DNA of 64,000 nucleotides. It comes from Cellulomonas sp. Leaf395. Lineage in GTDB: Bacteria; Actinomycetota; Actinomycetes; Actinomycetales; Cellulomonadaceae. Shown piece by piece: positions 1 through 8,496 of the stretch. Every line of letters starts with the position of its first letter. Position 1 is the first letter of the stretch. Location: contig NZ_LMQI01000005.1 in assembly GCF_001424125.1 (NCBI RefSeq), forward strand, positions 851,495 through 915,494. The letters are read 5' to 3'. The translations under genes were made by a program, and so were the position numbers. The notes below the pieces were generated by a model. It had not been told where the DNA came from. It was given only the letters and a program-made list of their open reading frames with translations, and did not search any database.

Positions 1-194
1 GCGTCGGTCTGGACGAGCGCGTCGTTCCCGTCGGTCCACCACCGGCCGGGCACGCCCGGGATCGTCCGCGGTTCGGAGGTCAGCGCGTACAGACCGGTCA
101 GGCTGAGCCACCCGTGCGGCTGGCGGAGCGCCGCCTCGCGGTCGGCACGCCAGTCCTGCAGGTCGATGGTCGGGTCGGTGGCGAGGGTGGTCAT
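1..194 (-). CDS. DUF1684 family protein (N-terminal part only)
   Basis: The first 64 codons of a protein that runs off the left edge of the window. The visible residues contain [22 protein letters not shown], wait-free of gaps, which is the typical opening of the DUF1684 family (a W-x2-RE stretch followed by GWLSLTGL). The family's function is unknown. The start ATG at 194 overlaps the TGA of the upstream ATPase gene (ATGA), so it is probably translationally coupled and is the last visible gene of the transporter/monooxygenase operon. Family assignment rests on this N-terminus alone. Confidence 0.7.
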   Translation of the reverse strand, partial: MTTLATDPTIDLQDWRADREAALRQPHGWLSLTGLYALTSEPRTIPGVPGRWWTDGNDALVQTD

Positions 195-1867
195 CGGGTG
201 CTCCTCTCGAGCAGCGCATCAGGGGTGAGGTCCGCGAGGTCTGCGAGGTCGGCGCGCCGGCCGGGGATCGCGCCGACCAGCTCGGCGGTGTACGGGTCCT
301 GCGGGTCGTCGAACACGTCCTCGGTCGGTCCGACCTCGACCAGCCGGCCGTCGTGCATCACCCCGACCCGGTCGACCACCTGGCGCACCACCGCGAGGTC
401 GTGCGAGATGAACAGGTACGTCAGGCCGCGCTCGCGACGCAGCCGGTCGAGCAGCGCGAGGATCTGCGCCTGGACGGACACATCGAGTGCACTGGTCGGC
501 TCGTCGAGCACCAGCAGGTCGGGCTCGAGCGCGAGCGCGCGGGCGATCGCGACGCGCTGCCGCTGCCCGCCCGAGAGCTCGCCGGGACGACGGTCCGCGT
601 AGGACGCGCCGAGGGCGACCTGGTCGAGCAGCTCGACCACCCGTTCCCGCCGCCGTGCCCTGTTGCCCACACGGTGCGACCGCAGCGGCTCATCGATGAT
701 CTTCGCCACCGTGAACCGGGGGTCCAGCGACGCGAACGGGTTCTGGTGCACCAGCTGCGACCGGCGCCGCAGCACCGCACGACCGGCCGCGTCGGCCACC
801 GGAGCGCCGTCCAGCAGCACCGACCCGGTGTCCGGGGCGGTGAGCTGCAGCACGAGCCGCGCGACGGTCGACTTGCCGGAGCCCGACTCGCCGACCAGGC
901 CGAACGCCGCTCCTCGGGTGATCGAGAAGCTCACATCGTCGACGGCCTGGACCGTGCGGCCCGCGTGACCCGGCAGCCGGAAGGTCTTGCTGACCGACAG
1001 CACGTCGAGCAGGGGCGTCTCCCCCGCCGGGACCGGCGCGGGAGCGACCCGCTCGCGCACCGTGAGCTGCGGCGCGGCCGCCAGCAGGGTCTTCGTGTAC
1101 GGGTGGCTCGGGGAACCGAGCACCTGCGCCGTCAGGCCCTGCTCGACGATCTCGCCGTCCTTCATCACCACCACGCGGTCGGCGCGGTCGGCCGCCACGG
1201 CCAGGTCGTGCGTGATGAACAGGACGGCCGACCCGGTGCGCGAGGTGACGTCGTCGAGCAGGTCGAGCACCCGGCGCTGGACCGTGACGTCGAGCGCGCT
1301 GGTGGGCTCGTCGGCGATCACGAGGGCCGGTTCGAGGGCGAGCGCGATGCCGATCAGGACGCGCTGCCGCATGCCGCCGGAGAGCTCGTGCGGGTACTGC
1401 CTCGCGCGCGCCTCGGGGTCGCTCAGCCCGACGGACCGCAGGATCTCGACCGCCTGCTGCGCAGCAGCGGCCCGACGCACCCGGCCGTGGATGCGGAGCA
1501 CCTCCGCCACCTGGTCGCCGATCCGGGTCACGGGGTTGAGCGCGATGCCCGGGTCCTGCGGCACCAGACCGATCCGCGCCCCACGCACCTGCTGCCAGGC
1601 CTTGGCGCCCAGGCCGACCAGCTCGCCGTCGTGCAGCCGGACGCTGCCGCCGACCACGCGGCCCCCGCCGGGCAGCAGGCCTACCACGGCGTGCGCGGTG
1701 GTCGACTTGCCGGAGCCGGACTCCCCGACGAGCGCGACGACCTCGCCGGCGTGCACGTCGAAGCTGACGCCTCGGACGGCCTGCACGCGCTCACTGCTGC
1801 TGCGATGGACCTCGTACTCCACGACGAGGTCGCGGACCTGCAGGACAGGTGCTGTCGAGGCGCTCAT
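191..1867 (-). CDS. Dpp/Opp-type ABC transporter ATPase, two fused ATP-binding domains
   Basis: A 558-residue protein carrying two complete ATPase domains in tandem, as in DppD-DppF fusions. Domain 1 has Walker [10 protein letters not shown] near residue 48, signature LSGGMRQR and Walker [12 protein letters not shown]. Domain 2 has a second [17 protein letters not shown] and [11 protein letters not shown]. Both also show the C-terminal oligopeptide-transporter extension (SHPYT and QDPYT). It should energise the two permeases encoded just upstream. I chose the ATG at 1867 because it overlaps the stop of the permease gene by 4 bp; a longer reading from 2005 adds only Arg-rich sequence that lies inside the permease gene. 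The import substrate cannot be read from the sequence; context suggests an organosulfur compound. Confidence 0.93.
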   Translation of the reverse strand: MSASTAPVLQVRDLVVEYEVHRSSSERVQAVRGVSFDVHAGEVVALVGESGSGKSTTAHAVVGLLPGGGRVVGGSVRLHDGELVGLGAKAWQQVRGARIGLVPQDPGIALNPVTRIGDQVAEVLRIHGRVRRAAAAQQAVEILRSVGLSDPEARARQYPHELSGGMRQRVLIGIALALEPALVIADEPTSALDVTVQRRVLDLLDDVTSRTGSAVLFITHDLAVAADRADRVVVMKDGEIVEQGLTAQVLGSPSHPYTKTLLAAAPQLTVRERVAPAPVPAGETPLLDVLSVSKTFRLPGHAGRTVQAVDDVSFSITRGAAFGLVGESGSGKSTVARLVLQLTAPDTGSVLLDGAPVADAAGRAVLRRRSQLVHQNPFASLDPRFTVAKIIDEPLRSHRVGNRARRRERVVELLDQVALGASYADRRPGELSGGQRQRVAIARALALEPDLLVLDEPTSALDVSVQAQILALLDRLRRERGLTYLFISHDLAVVRQVVDRVGVMHDGRLVEVGPTEDVFDDPQDPYTAELVGAIPGRRADLADLADLTPDALLERSTR

Positions 1868-2763
1868 CGGTGCGCCCTCCCTTCGAGGACGCGACCGAGC
1901 CGGTTTGCGGCCAGGACGAGGGCGGCGATGACGAGGCCGGGCAGGGTGGTGAACCACCAGGCCACGGAGAGGTAGTTGCGTCCTTCCGCGACGAGCGAGC
2001 CCCACTCGGGGGTGGGTGGCACGGCCCCGAAACCGAGGAAGCTGAGCGACGACACGGCCAGCACGATCACCCCGAGCTGCACGGTGGCGAGCACGAGGAT
2101 CGGAGCGGCCGCGTTGGGCAGCACGTGCCGCGCGAGCACCGCCGAGCGACGCGCGCCCGCCAGGACGGCCGCCTCGACGTAGGTCGTCGTCCGCACCCGC
2201 AGGACCTCCGCGCGCATGACGCGTGCGAAGGTGGCCACCTCCGCGACACCGACGGCGATCGCGACCTTGAGCGTGCCGAACCCGAGCGCGGTGACGACCG
2301 CGAGCGAGAGCAGCAGGCCGGGGATGGCGAGGAGCACGTCGGTGGTCCGCATCAGCACGGAGTCGACGACGCCCCCGAAGTAGCCTGCGACCAGGCCCAT
2401 CACGGCACCGGCGACCAGGCCGAGACCGAGCGCGAGCAGCGCGGCCTGCAGGGAGAGGCCTGTGCCGTGCACGGTGCGGGCGTACAGGTCGCGGCCCAGG
2501 TTGTCGGTGCCGAACCAGTGCTCCGCGCTCGGCGGGCTCAGCTTGTCGGCGGGCACGCCCACGAGCGGGTCCGCCGCCGTGAACAGCTCAGGCACGAGGG
2601 CCCAGCCGAGGATGACGAGCACGACCGCGAACGACGCGAGCACGCCCGGCCGGGCCAGGGGGTGGCGGGCGAGGCGGGCGCGGCGGCCCGGCACCGGGAA
2701 CGTCCGTACGGGCACCACGCTGGGTGCCGCGACTGCGGCGGGCGCCTGCGAGACGAGTGTCAT
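1864..2763 (-). CDS. Dpp/Opp-type ABC transporter permease (DppC-like)
   Basis: Integral membrane subunit of 299 residues. After a cytoplasmic N-terminus and a first membrane segment (about residues 42-60) comes the DppC hallmark FGTDNLGRDLYAR (residues 84-96), then the permease domain with about five segments. The coupling EAA loop starts at about residue 197 (EAAVLAGARRSAVLARHVLP). It should form the channel together with the DppB-like protein encoded 18 bp upstream. The gene ends in an ATGA overlap with the ATPase gene. Confidence 0.93.
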   Translation of the reverse strand: MTLVSQAPAAVAAPSVVPVRTFPVPGRRARLARHPLARPGVLASFAVVLVILGWALVPELFTAADPLVGVPADKLSPPSAEHWFGTDNLGRDLYARTVHGTGLSLQAALLALGLGLVAGAVMGLVAGYFGGVVDSVLMRTTDVLLAIPGLLLSLAVVTALGFGTLKVAIAVGVAEVATFARVMRAEVLRVRTTTYVEAAVLAGARRSAVLARHVLPNAAAPILVLATVQLGVIVLAVSSLSFLGFGAVPPTPEWGSLVAEGRNYLSVAWWFTTLPGLVIAALVLAANRLGRVLEGRAHR

Positions 2764-2781
2764 GTCAGTTCCTTCCCTGTG

Positions 2782-3729
2782 TCAGGCCGTGGCCGGGGTA
2801 CGGGCGATCCGCGGGTCGAGCGCCGGGTAGGCCAGGTCGACGACGAGGTTGACGACGACGAACACGAGCGCACCGACGACGACGACGCCCTGCACGACCG
2901 GGATGTCCTGCGTCCGGACCGCCTTCTCCACGAGCCCGCCGAACCCGGCCCGCGAGAAGACCGTCTCGACCACCACGGCACCGGCCAGCAGGTTGCCGAC
3001 GGCGATCCCGAGCAGGGTCAGTGCCGGCAGTGCCGCGTTGCGGGTGACGTGCCGCCACTGCACGCGGCCACGGCTGGCGCCCTTCGCGAGCGCCGTCTCC
3101 ACGTACGGCGCATCCCACGCGGTCCGCATCGACCGGGCGAGAACCTGCGCGATCACCGCGGACAGCGGGATCGCGAGCGTGAGGGCCGGCAGCACGAGGC
3201 TGGGAAAGCCCTGGTTGCCGACCGCCGGGAAGATCGGCAGACGGAACGAGAACGCCTGCAGCAGCAGCAGCCCGATCCAGAACGTCGGCATCGAGACGCC
3301 CAGCGGAGGCAGCGAGAGCAGCGCGCCGCGCAGCCGGGTGGACCGAGACCACGACGATGCCGCCGCGATCGCGCCGCCGAACAGCAGCGCGAGCCCCAGC
3401 GCGAAGCTGGTCAGCGCCAGCGTCTGCGGGAACGCGTCGGCGAGCAGCTCCGACACCGGCGCGCCCGAGGTCACGGAGACCCCCAGGTCACCGGTCACCG
3501 CCCGCCCGAGCATCACGAGGTACTGCTCGAGCGGCGGGCGGTCGAACCCGTAGCGTGCGCTCAGCTCGGCCACCTGCTCGGGGTCGACGGTGCCGCCCGG
3601 GTTGGCCGCGTCGAGAATGATGCTCACCGGGTCGCTGGGCAGCAGGTACAGCACCGCGAACGAGACGGTGAACGCCGCCCACAGGACCAGGACCGCTGCG
3701 CCGAGCCGGCGCAGGACGTAGCCGGTCAC
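2782..3729 (-). CDS. Dpp/Opp-type ABC transporter permease (DppB-like)
   Basis: Membrane permease of 315 residues with the DppB layout: an N-terminal membrane segment (about residues 9-30), the periplasmic-side stretch with GFDRPPLEQY, then a block of five segments. The cytoplasmic coupling loop reads VETALAKGASRGRVQWRHV. The start is GTG at 3729, whose GTGA overlaps the stop codon of the binding-protein gene. It partners with the DppC-like subunit immediately downstream. Confidence 0.92.
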   Translation of the reverse strand: MTGYVLRRLGAAVLVLWAAFTVSFAVLYLLPSDPVSIILDAANPGGTVDPEQVAELSARYGFDRPPLEQYLVMLGRAVTGDLGVSVTSGAPVSELLADAFPQTLALTSFALGLALLFGGAIAAASSWSRSTRLRGALLSLPPLGVSMPTFWIGLLLLQAFSFRLPIFPAVGNQGFPSLVLPALTLAIPLSAVIAQVLARSMRTAWDAPYVETALAKGASRGRVQWRHVTRNAALPALTLLGIAVGNLLAGAVVVETVFSRAGFGGLVEKAVRTQDIPVVQGVVVVGALVFVVVNLVVDLAYPALDPRIARTPATA

Positions 3730-5372
3730 TGGTCGGCACCGATCCAGGTGTCGTGGAACAGCAGCCGGGACGAGGCGTCGAACGCGAGGCCGTGCACGTC
3801 CGCACCGACACCGATCGACTGGGCGAGCTCGAACAGCGGGATCGCGAACCCGTCCGCGAGGATCGTCTCCTGTGCGGTGGCCAGCAGGTCCGCGCGCGCG
3901 GCGGCGTCACCCTCGGCGAGCTGGGCGTCCAGCAGCGGGTCCAGAACCGTGTCCGCCGGACGCTTGTTGATGTTGCGGAACTTGGACGAGAACTGCGTGC
4001 GCAGGATGTCGCCGTCGGCCCGCGTGGAGTTGTAGTAGTACGTGTCGTAGTCACCAGCAGCCACGGCTGCCTGCTGCTCGGCAGGAGTCTGCTGGCGCAC
4101 CTGGAGGTCGACACCAACGGCCTTGAGCTGCTGCTGCGTGAGCTCGAGGACGGCCTGGCTGCCCGTGAACAGCGGGGCGTAGACCACGTCGAAGGAGAGC
4201 TTCTCGCCGCCCTTCTCGCGGATGCCGTCAGCCCCGAGGGCCCAGCCGGCGTCGTCGAGCGCCTCCGCGGCGCCGTCCTGGTCGAAGACGAGCGCGTCGG
4301 ACAGGTCGGCGTAGCCGGGCGTCGTGCTGGCGAGCACGCTCGTCGCCGGCTCGAACGCCTCGCTCAGCACGGTGTCCACGAGCTCCTGGCGGTTGATCGC
4401 CACCTGGACGGCTGCCCGCACGTCGGGGTCGGCCAGCGGACCGGTGCTCACGTTCGGCTGGAGCACGAACACGACCCCCGGGTTGGTGCGCGTCAGCACC
4501 GAGCCCCCCGAACCCTCCACCTGCGGGACGTCCTGCGGGAGCACGTCGCCCACGGCGTCGAACTGGTCGGACGCCAGGCCACCGGACCGCACGCCCGACT
4601 CGGGCACGATCGTGAAGTCGATCTGGTCGAGGTACGCCTCGCCGGGGTTCTCGGAGACCTCCGACGGCCACACGTAGCCGTCGCGGCGCACGATCGTCGC
4701 CCCCTGGTCCTGCGTGTACTCCGCCAGCTCGAACGGTCCCGACCCCACGATCTCGCCCTGGAGCCGCGCCGCAGGGTCCGCCGTGGTCGTCGCGTCCGAC
4801 AGGATCGCGAGCGACACGGTCGAGGTGGCCTGCAGGAACTGCGCGTTCGGGGTGGCGAAGACGACCGTCACCGTGTGCTCGTCGTCAACCGTCGTCTCCT
4901 GGTAGCCCGCGAGGTAGGACGTCGCCAGCGCGGCGGTCGGCGCGAGCGCACCGACGAGAGAGTCGAAGTTGGCCTTGACGGTCGTCGCGGTCAGGGGCGT
5001 GCCGTCCGAGAACGTGACGTCGTCGCGCAGGTGGAACGTGAAGCGCGTCAGGTCGTCACTGACCTCCCAGCTCTGGGCGAGCCACGGCACGATCTCGCCG
5101 GTCTCGGGGTCCTGGTCGGTGAGCGAGTCGGCGAGCTGACGGGCGATGTAGATGCTGACGTTCGAGCCGACCTGCTGCGGGTCGACACCGCTGGGCGACG
5201 CGCCGAGCGCGAACCGCAGGGTGCCACCAGGCGTCGCGGCCGCAGCGTCGGCCGTCGTGGAAGCGGACGCGTCCGCAGCCGGGGTGGCGCCGGAGCTGCA
5301 CGCCGTCAGCAGGAGCGCGGGGACGACGAGCGTCGTCAGGAGGGCGGAACGGGCACGGGTCGAGCGGAGCAT
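3726..5372 (-). CDS. ABC transporter substrate-binding lipoprotein (SBP_bac_5 family)
   Basis: Extracellular solute-binding protein of 548 residues. It begins with a lipoprotein signal peptide ending in the lipobox LLTAC (Cys25), so it should be anchored to the membrane by Lgt-type acylation. The body matches family 5 (DppA/OppA-like): GGTLRFALGASPSGVDPQ near the N-terminus and DDLTRFTFHLRDDVTFSDGTPL around residues 110-130. A GAAGGA-like ribosome site precedes the ATG. It sits between two monooxygenase genes and the permeases in one operon. The ligand is unknown; linkage to flavin monooxygenases and a Cys-rich leader points to an organic sulfur source rather than peptides (inference). Confidence 0.9.
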   Translation of the reverse strand: MLRSTRARSALLTTLVVPALLLTACSSGATPAADASASTTADAAAATPGGTLRFALGASPSGVDPQQVGSNVSIYIARQLADSLTDQDPETGEIVPWLAQSWEVSDDLTRFTFHLRDDVTFSDGTPLTATTVKANFDSLVGALAPTAALATSYLAGYQETTVDDEHTVTVVFATPNAQFLQATSTVSLAILSDATTTADPAARLQGEIVGSGPFELAEYTQDQGATIVRRDGYVWPSEVSENPGEAYLDQIDFTIVPESGVRSGGLASDQFDAVGDVLPQDVPQVEGSGGSVLTRTNPGVVFVLQPNVSTGPLADPDVRAAVQVAINRQELVDTVLSEAFEPATSVLASTTPGYADLSDALVFDQDGAAEALDDAGWALGADGIREKGGEKLSFDVVYAPLFTGSQAVLELTQQQLKAVGVDLQVRQQTPAEQQAAVAAGDYDTYYYNSTRADGDILRTQFSSKFRNINKRPADTVLDPLLDAQLAEGDAAARADLLATAQETILADGFAIPLFELAQSIGVGADVHGLAFDASSRLLFHDTWIGADQ

Positions 5373-5411
5373 GACGGGGGTCCTTCGTTCTGGTGGGCGG
5401 GGTGGGGTGGG

Positions 5412-6827
5412 TCAGCCGACGAGTGCGCGGTCGGCGTGCGATCGGGTCGGAGTGGTGCCAGGGGCTGAGTTCGTCGCGCCAGGCGCCCTGCGGGTCAGCC
5501 CGAGGTGGTCGCGGAGCGTCGGCCCCGCGTACTCGGTGCGGAACGAGCCGCGTTCCTGCAGCAGGGGCACCACCTGGTCGAACACGTCGTCCAGGCCGGC
5601 GGGGGTCAGGTGCGGCACGAGGATGAAGCCGTCGGACGCGTCCTCCTGCACGTGCCGGTCGATGGCGTCCGCGACCTGCGTGGCGGTGCCGACGAACCCG
5701 CCGCGGGACGTCACCTCGATGACGAGCCGGCGGATCGACCAGCCGTTCGCGTCGGCCTGCTCGCGCCACGCGGCCGCGATGGTGCGCGGGTCCTTGACGT
5801 GCCGCACCCGGCCGCGCGTGATGTCGATGTTCTGGACGTCCGGGTCGATCCGCGGCAACGGTCCCTCGGGGTCGTGGTCCGTGAGGTCGCGGCCCCAGAC
5901 CTGCTCGAGGAACGCGATCGCCGTCGGGCCGGGCACCTGCTGGAGCCGGATCTCGCGGGACCGTTCGGCGGCCTCCTGCGCGGTCGCGCCGAGCACGACC
6001 GTGGTCGCGGGGAGGATGAGCAGCTCGCCCGGCGTGCGGCCGTGCGCAGCGAGGCGGCCCTTCACGTCGGCGAAGAACACCTGGCCGGCCTCGAACGTCG
6101 AGTGCGCCGAGAAGACGACGTCCGCGGTGGCCGCTGCGAAGTCGCGACCGTCCGCCGAGTCGCCCGCCTGGAACAGCACGGGGTGGCCCTGCGGACCGCG
6201 TGGGGTGGTGAACTCCCCACGGACCTGGAAGTGCGTGCCCTCGTGGCGGACCTCGCGCACCGACCCTGGTCGGACGAACTGCCCCGTGCGGGCGTGCGCG
6301 ATCACCGCGTCGTCGTCCCACGAGTCCCACAGCGCCCGAGCGACCTCGACCATCTCGGCCGCCCGCTCGTAGCGCTGCTCGTACGGCAGGAACCCGCCAC
6401 GGCGGAAGTTCTCCCCCGTGAACGCGTCCGAGCTGGTCACCAGGTTCCACGCGGCACGCCCGCCCGACAGGATGTCGAGCGTCGCGAACTGGCGGGCCAG
6501 CTCCCACGGCTCGTTGAACGTCGTGTTGATCGTGCCCGCCAGCCCGATCCGGTCCGTGACCGCCGCCAGCGCGGCGAGCACGGGCAGCGTGTCGGGACGG
6601 CCGACGACGTCGAGGTCATGGATCTGCCCCTTGTGCTCGCGCAGGCGCAGGCCCTCGGCGAGGAAGAAGAAGTCGAACCGGGCGGCCTCGGCGCGGCGGG
6701 CGAGGTGCTCGAACGACGCGAAGTCGATCTGGCTGCCGGAGCGGGGGTCGCTCCACACGGTGGTGTTGTTGACGCCGGGGAAGTGTGCGCCGAGGTGGAT
6801 CTGCTTGCGGGGCGTGGGGGTGGTCAT
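5412..6827 (-). CDS. LLM-class flavin-dependent monooxygenase (NtaA/SnaA/DszA family)
   Basis: A 471-residue luciferase-like (TIM-barrel) monooxygenase. Diagnostic stretches of the NtaA/SnaA/DszA subgroup are HFPGVNNTTVW, ARFDFFFLAEGL, LDILSGGRAAWNLVTSS and HPVLFQAGDSADGRDFAA. Members use reduced flavin from a separate reductase to oxidise substrates such as aminopolycarboxylates or dibenzothiophene sulfone. No flavin reductase is visible in this operon. I chose the ATG at 6827, 8 bp downstream of the preceding monooxygenase gene; the longer frame from 7094 is a shadow of that gene. Its role is probably cleavage of the compound imported by the adjacent ABC transporter, but the substrate cannot be named. 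Confidence 0.88.
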   Translation of the reverse strand: MTTPTPRKQIHLGAHFPGVNNTTVWSDPRSGSQIDFASFEHLARRAEAARFDFFFLAEGLRLREHKGQIHDLDVVGRPDTLPVLAALAAVTDRIGLAGTINTTFNEPWELARQFATLDILSGGRAAWNLVTSSDAFTGENFRRGGFLPYEQRYERAAEMVEVARALWDSWDDDAVIAHARTGQFVRPGSVREVRHEGTHFQVRGEFTTPRGPQGHPVLFQAGDSADGRDFAAATADVVFSAHSTFEAGQVFFADVKGRLAAHGRTPGELLILPATTVVLGATAQEAAERSREIRLQQVPGPTAIAFLEQVWGRDLTDHDPEGPLPRIDPDVQNIDITRGRVRHVKDPRTIAAAWREQADANGWSIRRLVIEVTSRGGFVGTATQVADAIDRHVQEDASDGFILVPHLTPAGLDDVFDQVVPLLQERGSFRTEYAGPTLRDHLGLTRRAPGATNSAPGTTPTRSHADRALVG

Positions 6828-6835
6828 CGCGGGGC

Positions 6836-7990
6836 TCAGGCGATCGCGGCGTAGCGGTTGACCGGGTGGGTGAGGCCCAGCTGGTCGCGCAGCGTCGGGC
6901 CGTTGTAATGCTCCCGGAACGCCCGTGCGGTGCGCAGCATCGGCACGACGCCGTCGACGAGGGCGTCGAGGTCGGTGTGCAGCGAGGAGGGCCGGACGAC
7001 GAACCCGTCCACGGCGCCGATCTCCCACCAGTGCAGGAACGTGTCGGTCAGCTCGCGGGCCGTCCCGACGTGCGTCATGGAGTCGGTGTCCCACCGGACG
7101 CCCTCGAGCTCGGTGAGCAGGTCCAGCCGAGCGCGCGCGCTGTCCTGGTCGGGCCCCGTCACGACGAACGCGTCGACGAGGACCCGCAGGTCACCGGGCT
7201 CGCGACCCGCCGCGGCGGCGGCGGCCCGCAGCCGCAGCCGCAGGTCGAGGGCCTCGTCGCGGCTGGTGGCGCTGATCCGGACGACGTCGGCGTGCCGGGC
7301 GGCGAGGCCGAACGACTCGTCCGAGCCGACCCGCACCACGATCGGCGGCTGACCCTGCGGGGGCCGCGGGGTGATCGACGGGCCCTTGACCGCGAAGTGG
7401 ACGCCGTCGTGCTCGACGTAGTGCAGCTTGGCGCGGTCGACGTACCGGTGCGTCGCCTCGTCGCGGATCTCGGCGTCGTCCTCCCAGCTGTCCCACAGCG
7501 CCGAGACGACCTCGACGGCCTCCTCGGCCTCGGCCACGGCGGCAGCCTCGGACAGTGCCGGCCCGCGGCCGAAGTGGGTGGCGTCCTGGTCGTCGGCGGA
7601 CCACCCGAGCTGCCAACCGGCCCGGCCGCCGCTGACGTGGTCGATCGTCGCGATCGCCTTGGACACGTGGAACGGCTCGGTGTGCGTCGTCGCGACCGTC
7701 GGCACCAGACCGATGCCCCGGGACCGCGGCGCCAGCCGCGCGGCGACGAGTGCAGCATCGAGGCGACCCCGCAGCGTCGTGAAGCGGGAGGGCTGCAACG
7801 AGAAGGAGTCGTCGATCACGACGAGGTCGAGCGTGCCGCGCTGGGCAGTGTCGACCAGGTGCTGGAGCCGCTCGGCGTCGAAGAGGCGCTGGGCCTGGGA
7901 ACCGTGCGTGCGCCAGGCGGCGGGGTGGGCGCCGGCGTCGCTGAGGTCGACGCCGAGGTGCAGGGGCAGGGGGGAGGCAGGTCGTGCCAT
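6836..7990 (-). CDS. LLM-class flavin-dependent oxidoreductase
   Basis: Second luciferase-like oxidoreductase of the operon, about 384 residues from the chosen ATG at 7990. Recognisable motifs are LVVIDDSFSLQ, IATIDHVSGGRAGWQLGWS and PIVVRVGSDESFGLAARHADVVRIS. It belongs to the same superfamily as the downstream enzyme but is clearly divergent from it. An alternative start at 8041 would add 17 residues; I prefer 7990 because ACGGACC upstream resembles the AAGGACC site of the binding-protein gene. It is the first large gene after the Cys-Cys leader peptide. Paired LLM enzymes next to a transporter are common in actinobacterial sulfur-source operons. Confidence 0.87.
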   Translation of the reverse strand: MARPASPLPLHLGVDLSDAGAHPAAWRTHGSQAQRLFDAERLQHLVDTAQRGTLDLVVIDDSFSLQPSRFTTLRGRLDAALVAARLAPRSRGIGLVPTVATTHTEPFHVSKAIATIDHVSGGRAGWQLGWSADDQDATHFGRGPALSEAAAVAEAEEAVEVVSALWDSWEDDAEIRDEATHRYVDRAKLHYVEHDGVHFAVKGPSITPRPPQGQPPIVVRVGSDESFGLAARHADVVRISATSRDEALDLRLRLRAAAAAAGREPGDLRVLVDAFVVTGPDQDSARARLDLLTELEGVRWDTDSMTHVGTARELTDTFLHWWEIGAVDGFVVRPSSLHTDLDALVDGVVPMLRTARAFREHYNGPTLRDQLGLTHPVNRYAAIA

Positions 7991-8068
7991 GGCAGGGGTC
8001 CGTTCATGAGTCGCGGAGGCGGGCGCACTGGGCGCGGCCATCGGTGCGTGGGAGGGGCGAGCGCGCGA

Positions 8069-8083
8069 GACGGCCGGGCCGTC
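8069..8083 (-). promoter_or_regulatory. Possible attenuator hairpin between leader peptide and first operon gene
   Basis: A 15-base near-palindrome, GACGGCCCGGCCGTC when read on the minus strand, giving a stem of six G-C-rich pairs around a CCG loop. It lies 51 bases after the leader stop codon and 78 bases before the first monooxygenase gene. No U-tract follows, so a classical intrinsic terminator is not obvious. It could be part of an attenuator or a ribosome-site sequestering structure. Confidence 0.35.
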
Positions 8084-8134
8084 GATCGGGTGGCTCGTCG
8101 GGGGCCGGTCAGGCGGGGCAGACCGGGCAGAGAG

Positions 8135-8239
8135 TCAGCGACAACAGGTGCTGAGCGCGCCGGACCCGGCGCCGGGACAGCACGAGGACAGGCGCGAGAG
8201 GCCGCCGGGAACCGCAGCGGGCTGACCGTCCGTGCTCAT
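8135..8239 (-). CDS. Leader peptide with two Cys-Cys pairs (putative cysteine attenuator)
   Basis: A 34-codon reading frame with ATG at 8239 and a good ribosome site (GAAGGGA, 6 nt before the ATG). The peptide has Cys-Cys at residues 20-21 (LSSCCPG) and again at 32-33, two residues from the end (STCCR, stop). The DNA between the pairs contains a perfect 12-bp palindrome, CCCGGCGCCGGG (8165-8176), so ribosome stalling at the first pair would lie against a hairpin. It lies 144 bp before the monooxygenase/ABC operon. Short Cys-rich leader peptides that sense cysteine supply are known upstream of sulfur genes in mycobacteria and other actinobacteria. An in-frame ATG at 8386, close to the predicted transcript start, would lengthen the product to 83 residues. 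Confidence 0.65.
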   Translation of the reverse strand: MSTDGQPAAVPGGLSRLSSCCPGAGSGALSTCCR

Positions 8240-8386
8240 CGTGCGTCCCTTCGTGCCCGCCGAGCGGGCGCTGCGTCGTTGTCGGGCACGAGCGGGGCGC
8301 TCGTGCAGGACCAGGTCGTCACCCGGGGCACCCCACACGCAGGAGGGTTGCCACCCAGCAAGCCGGGGCTCGTTGCTGGAATTCAT

Positions 8387-8399
8387 GACCTAACAGGTC
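8387..8399. promoter_or_regulatory. Palindromic operator candidate at transcription start
   Basis: GACCT-GTT-AGGTC, a perfect 5-bp inverted repeat with a 3-bp centre, placed directly downstream of the minus-strand -10 hexamer, where a repressor would block initiation. The cognate regulator is not in the window. Confidence 0.4.
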
Positions 8400-8402
8400 G
8401 GG

Positions 8403-8431
8403 AAAGTAGAGAAAGTTCGGTGCCGAGTCAA
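8403..8431 (-). promoter_or_regulatory. Sigma-70-type promoter of the leader/monooxygenase operon
   Basis: On the minus strand, TTGACT (8431-8426) is followed after exactly 17 bases by TACTTT (8408-8403). This is one of the best -35/-10 pairs in the window. The predicted start at about 8396 would give a 5-prime region of about 157 nt before the Cys-Cys leader peptide. Confidence 0.65.
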
Positions 8432-8496
8432 TACTGGCGCCGAAAAGTCCAGATGGTGGGACCGGTCGTCCCGTCAGGTGGTGGAAGAATCGGCGC

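Noticed and set aside
353-1975. A 540-codon plus-strand frame opposite the ABC ATPase
   Set aside because: Shadow of the fused ATPase gene, with no motif and unnatural Arg/His-rich composition.
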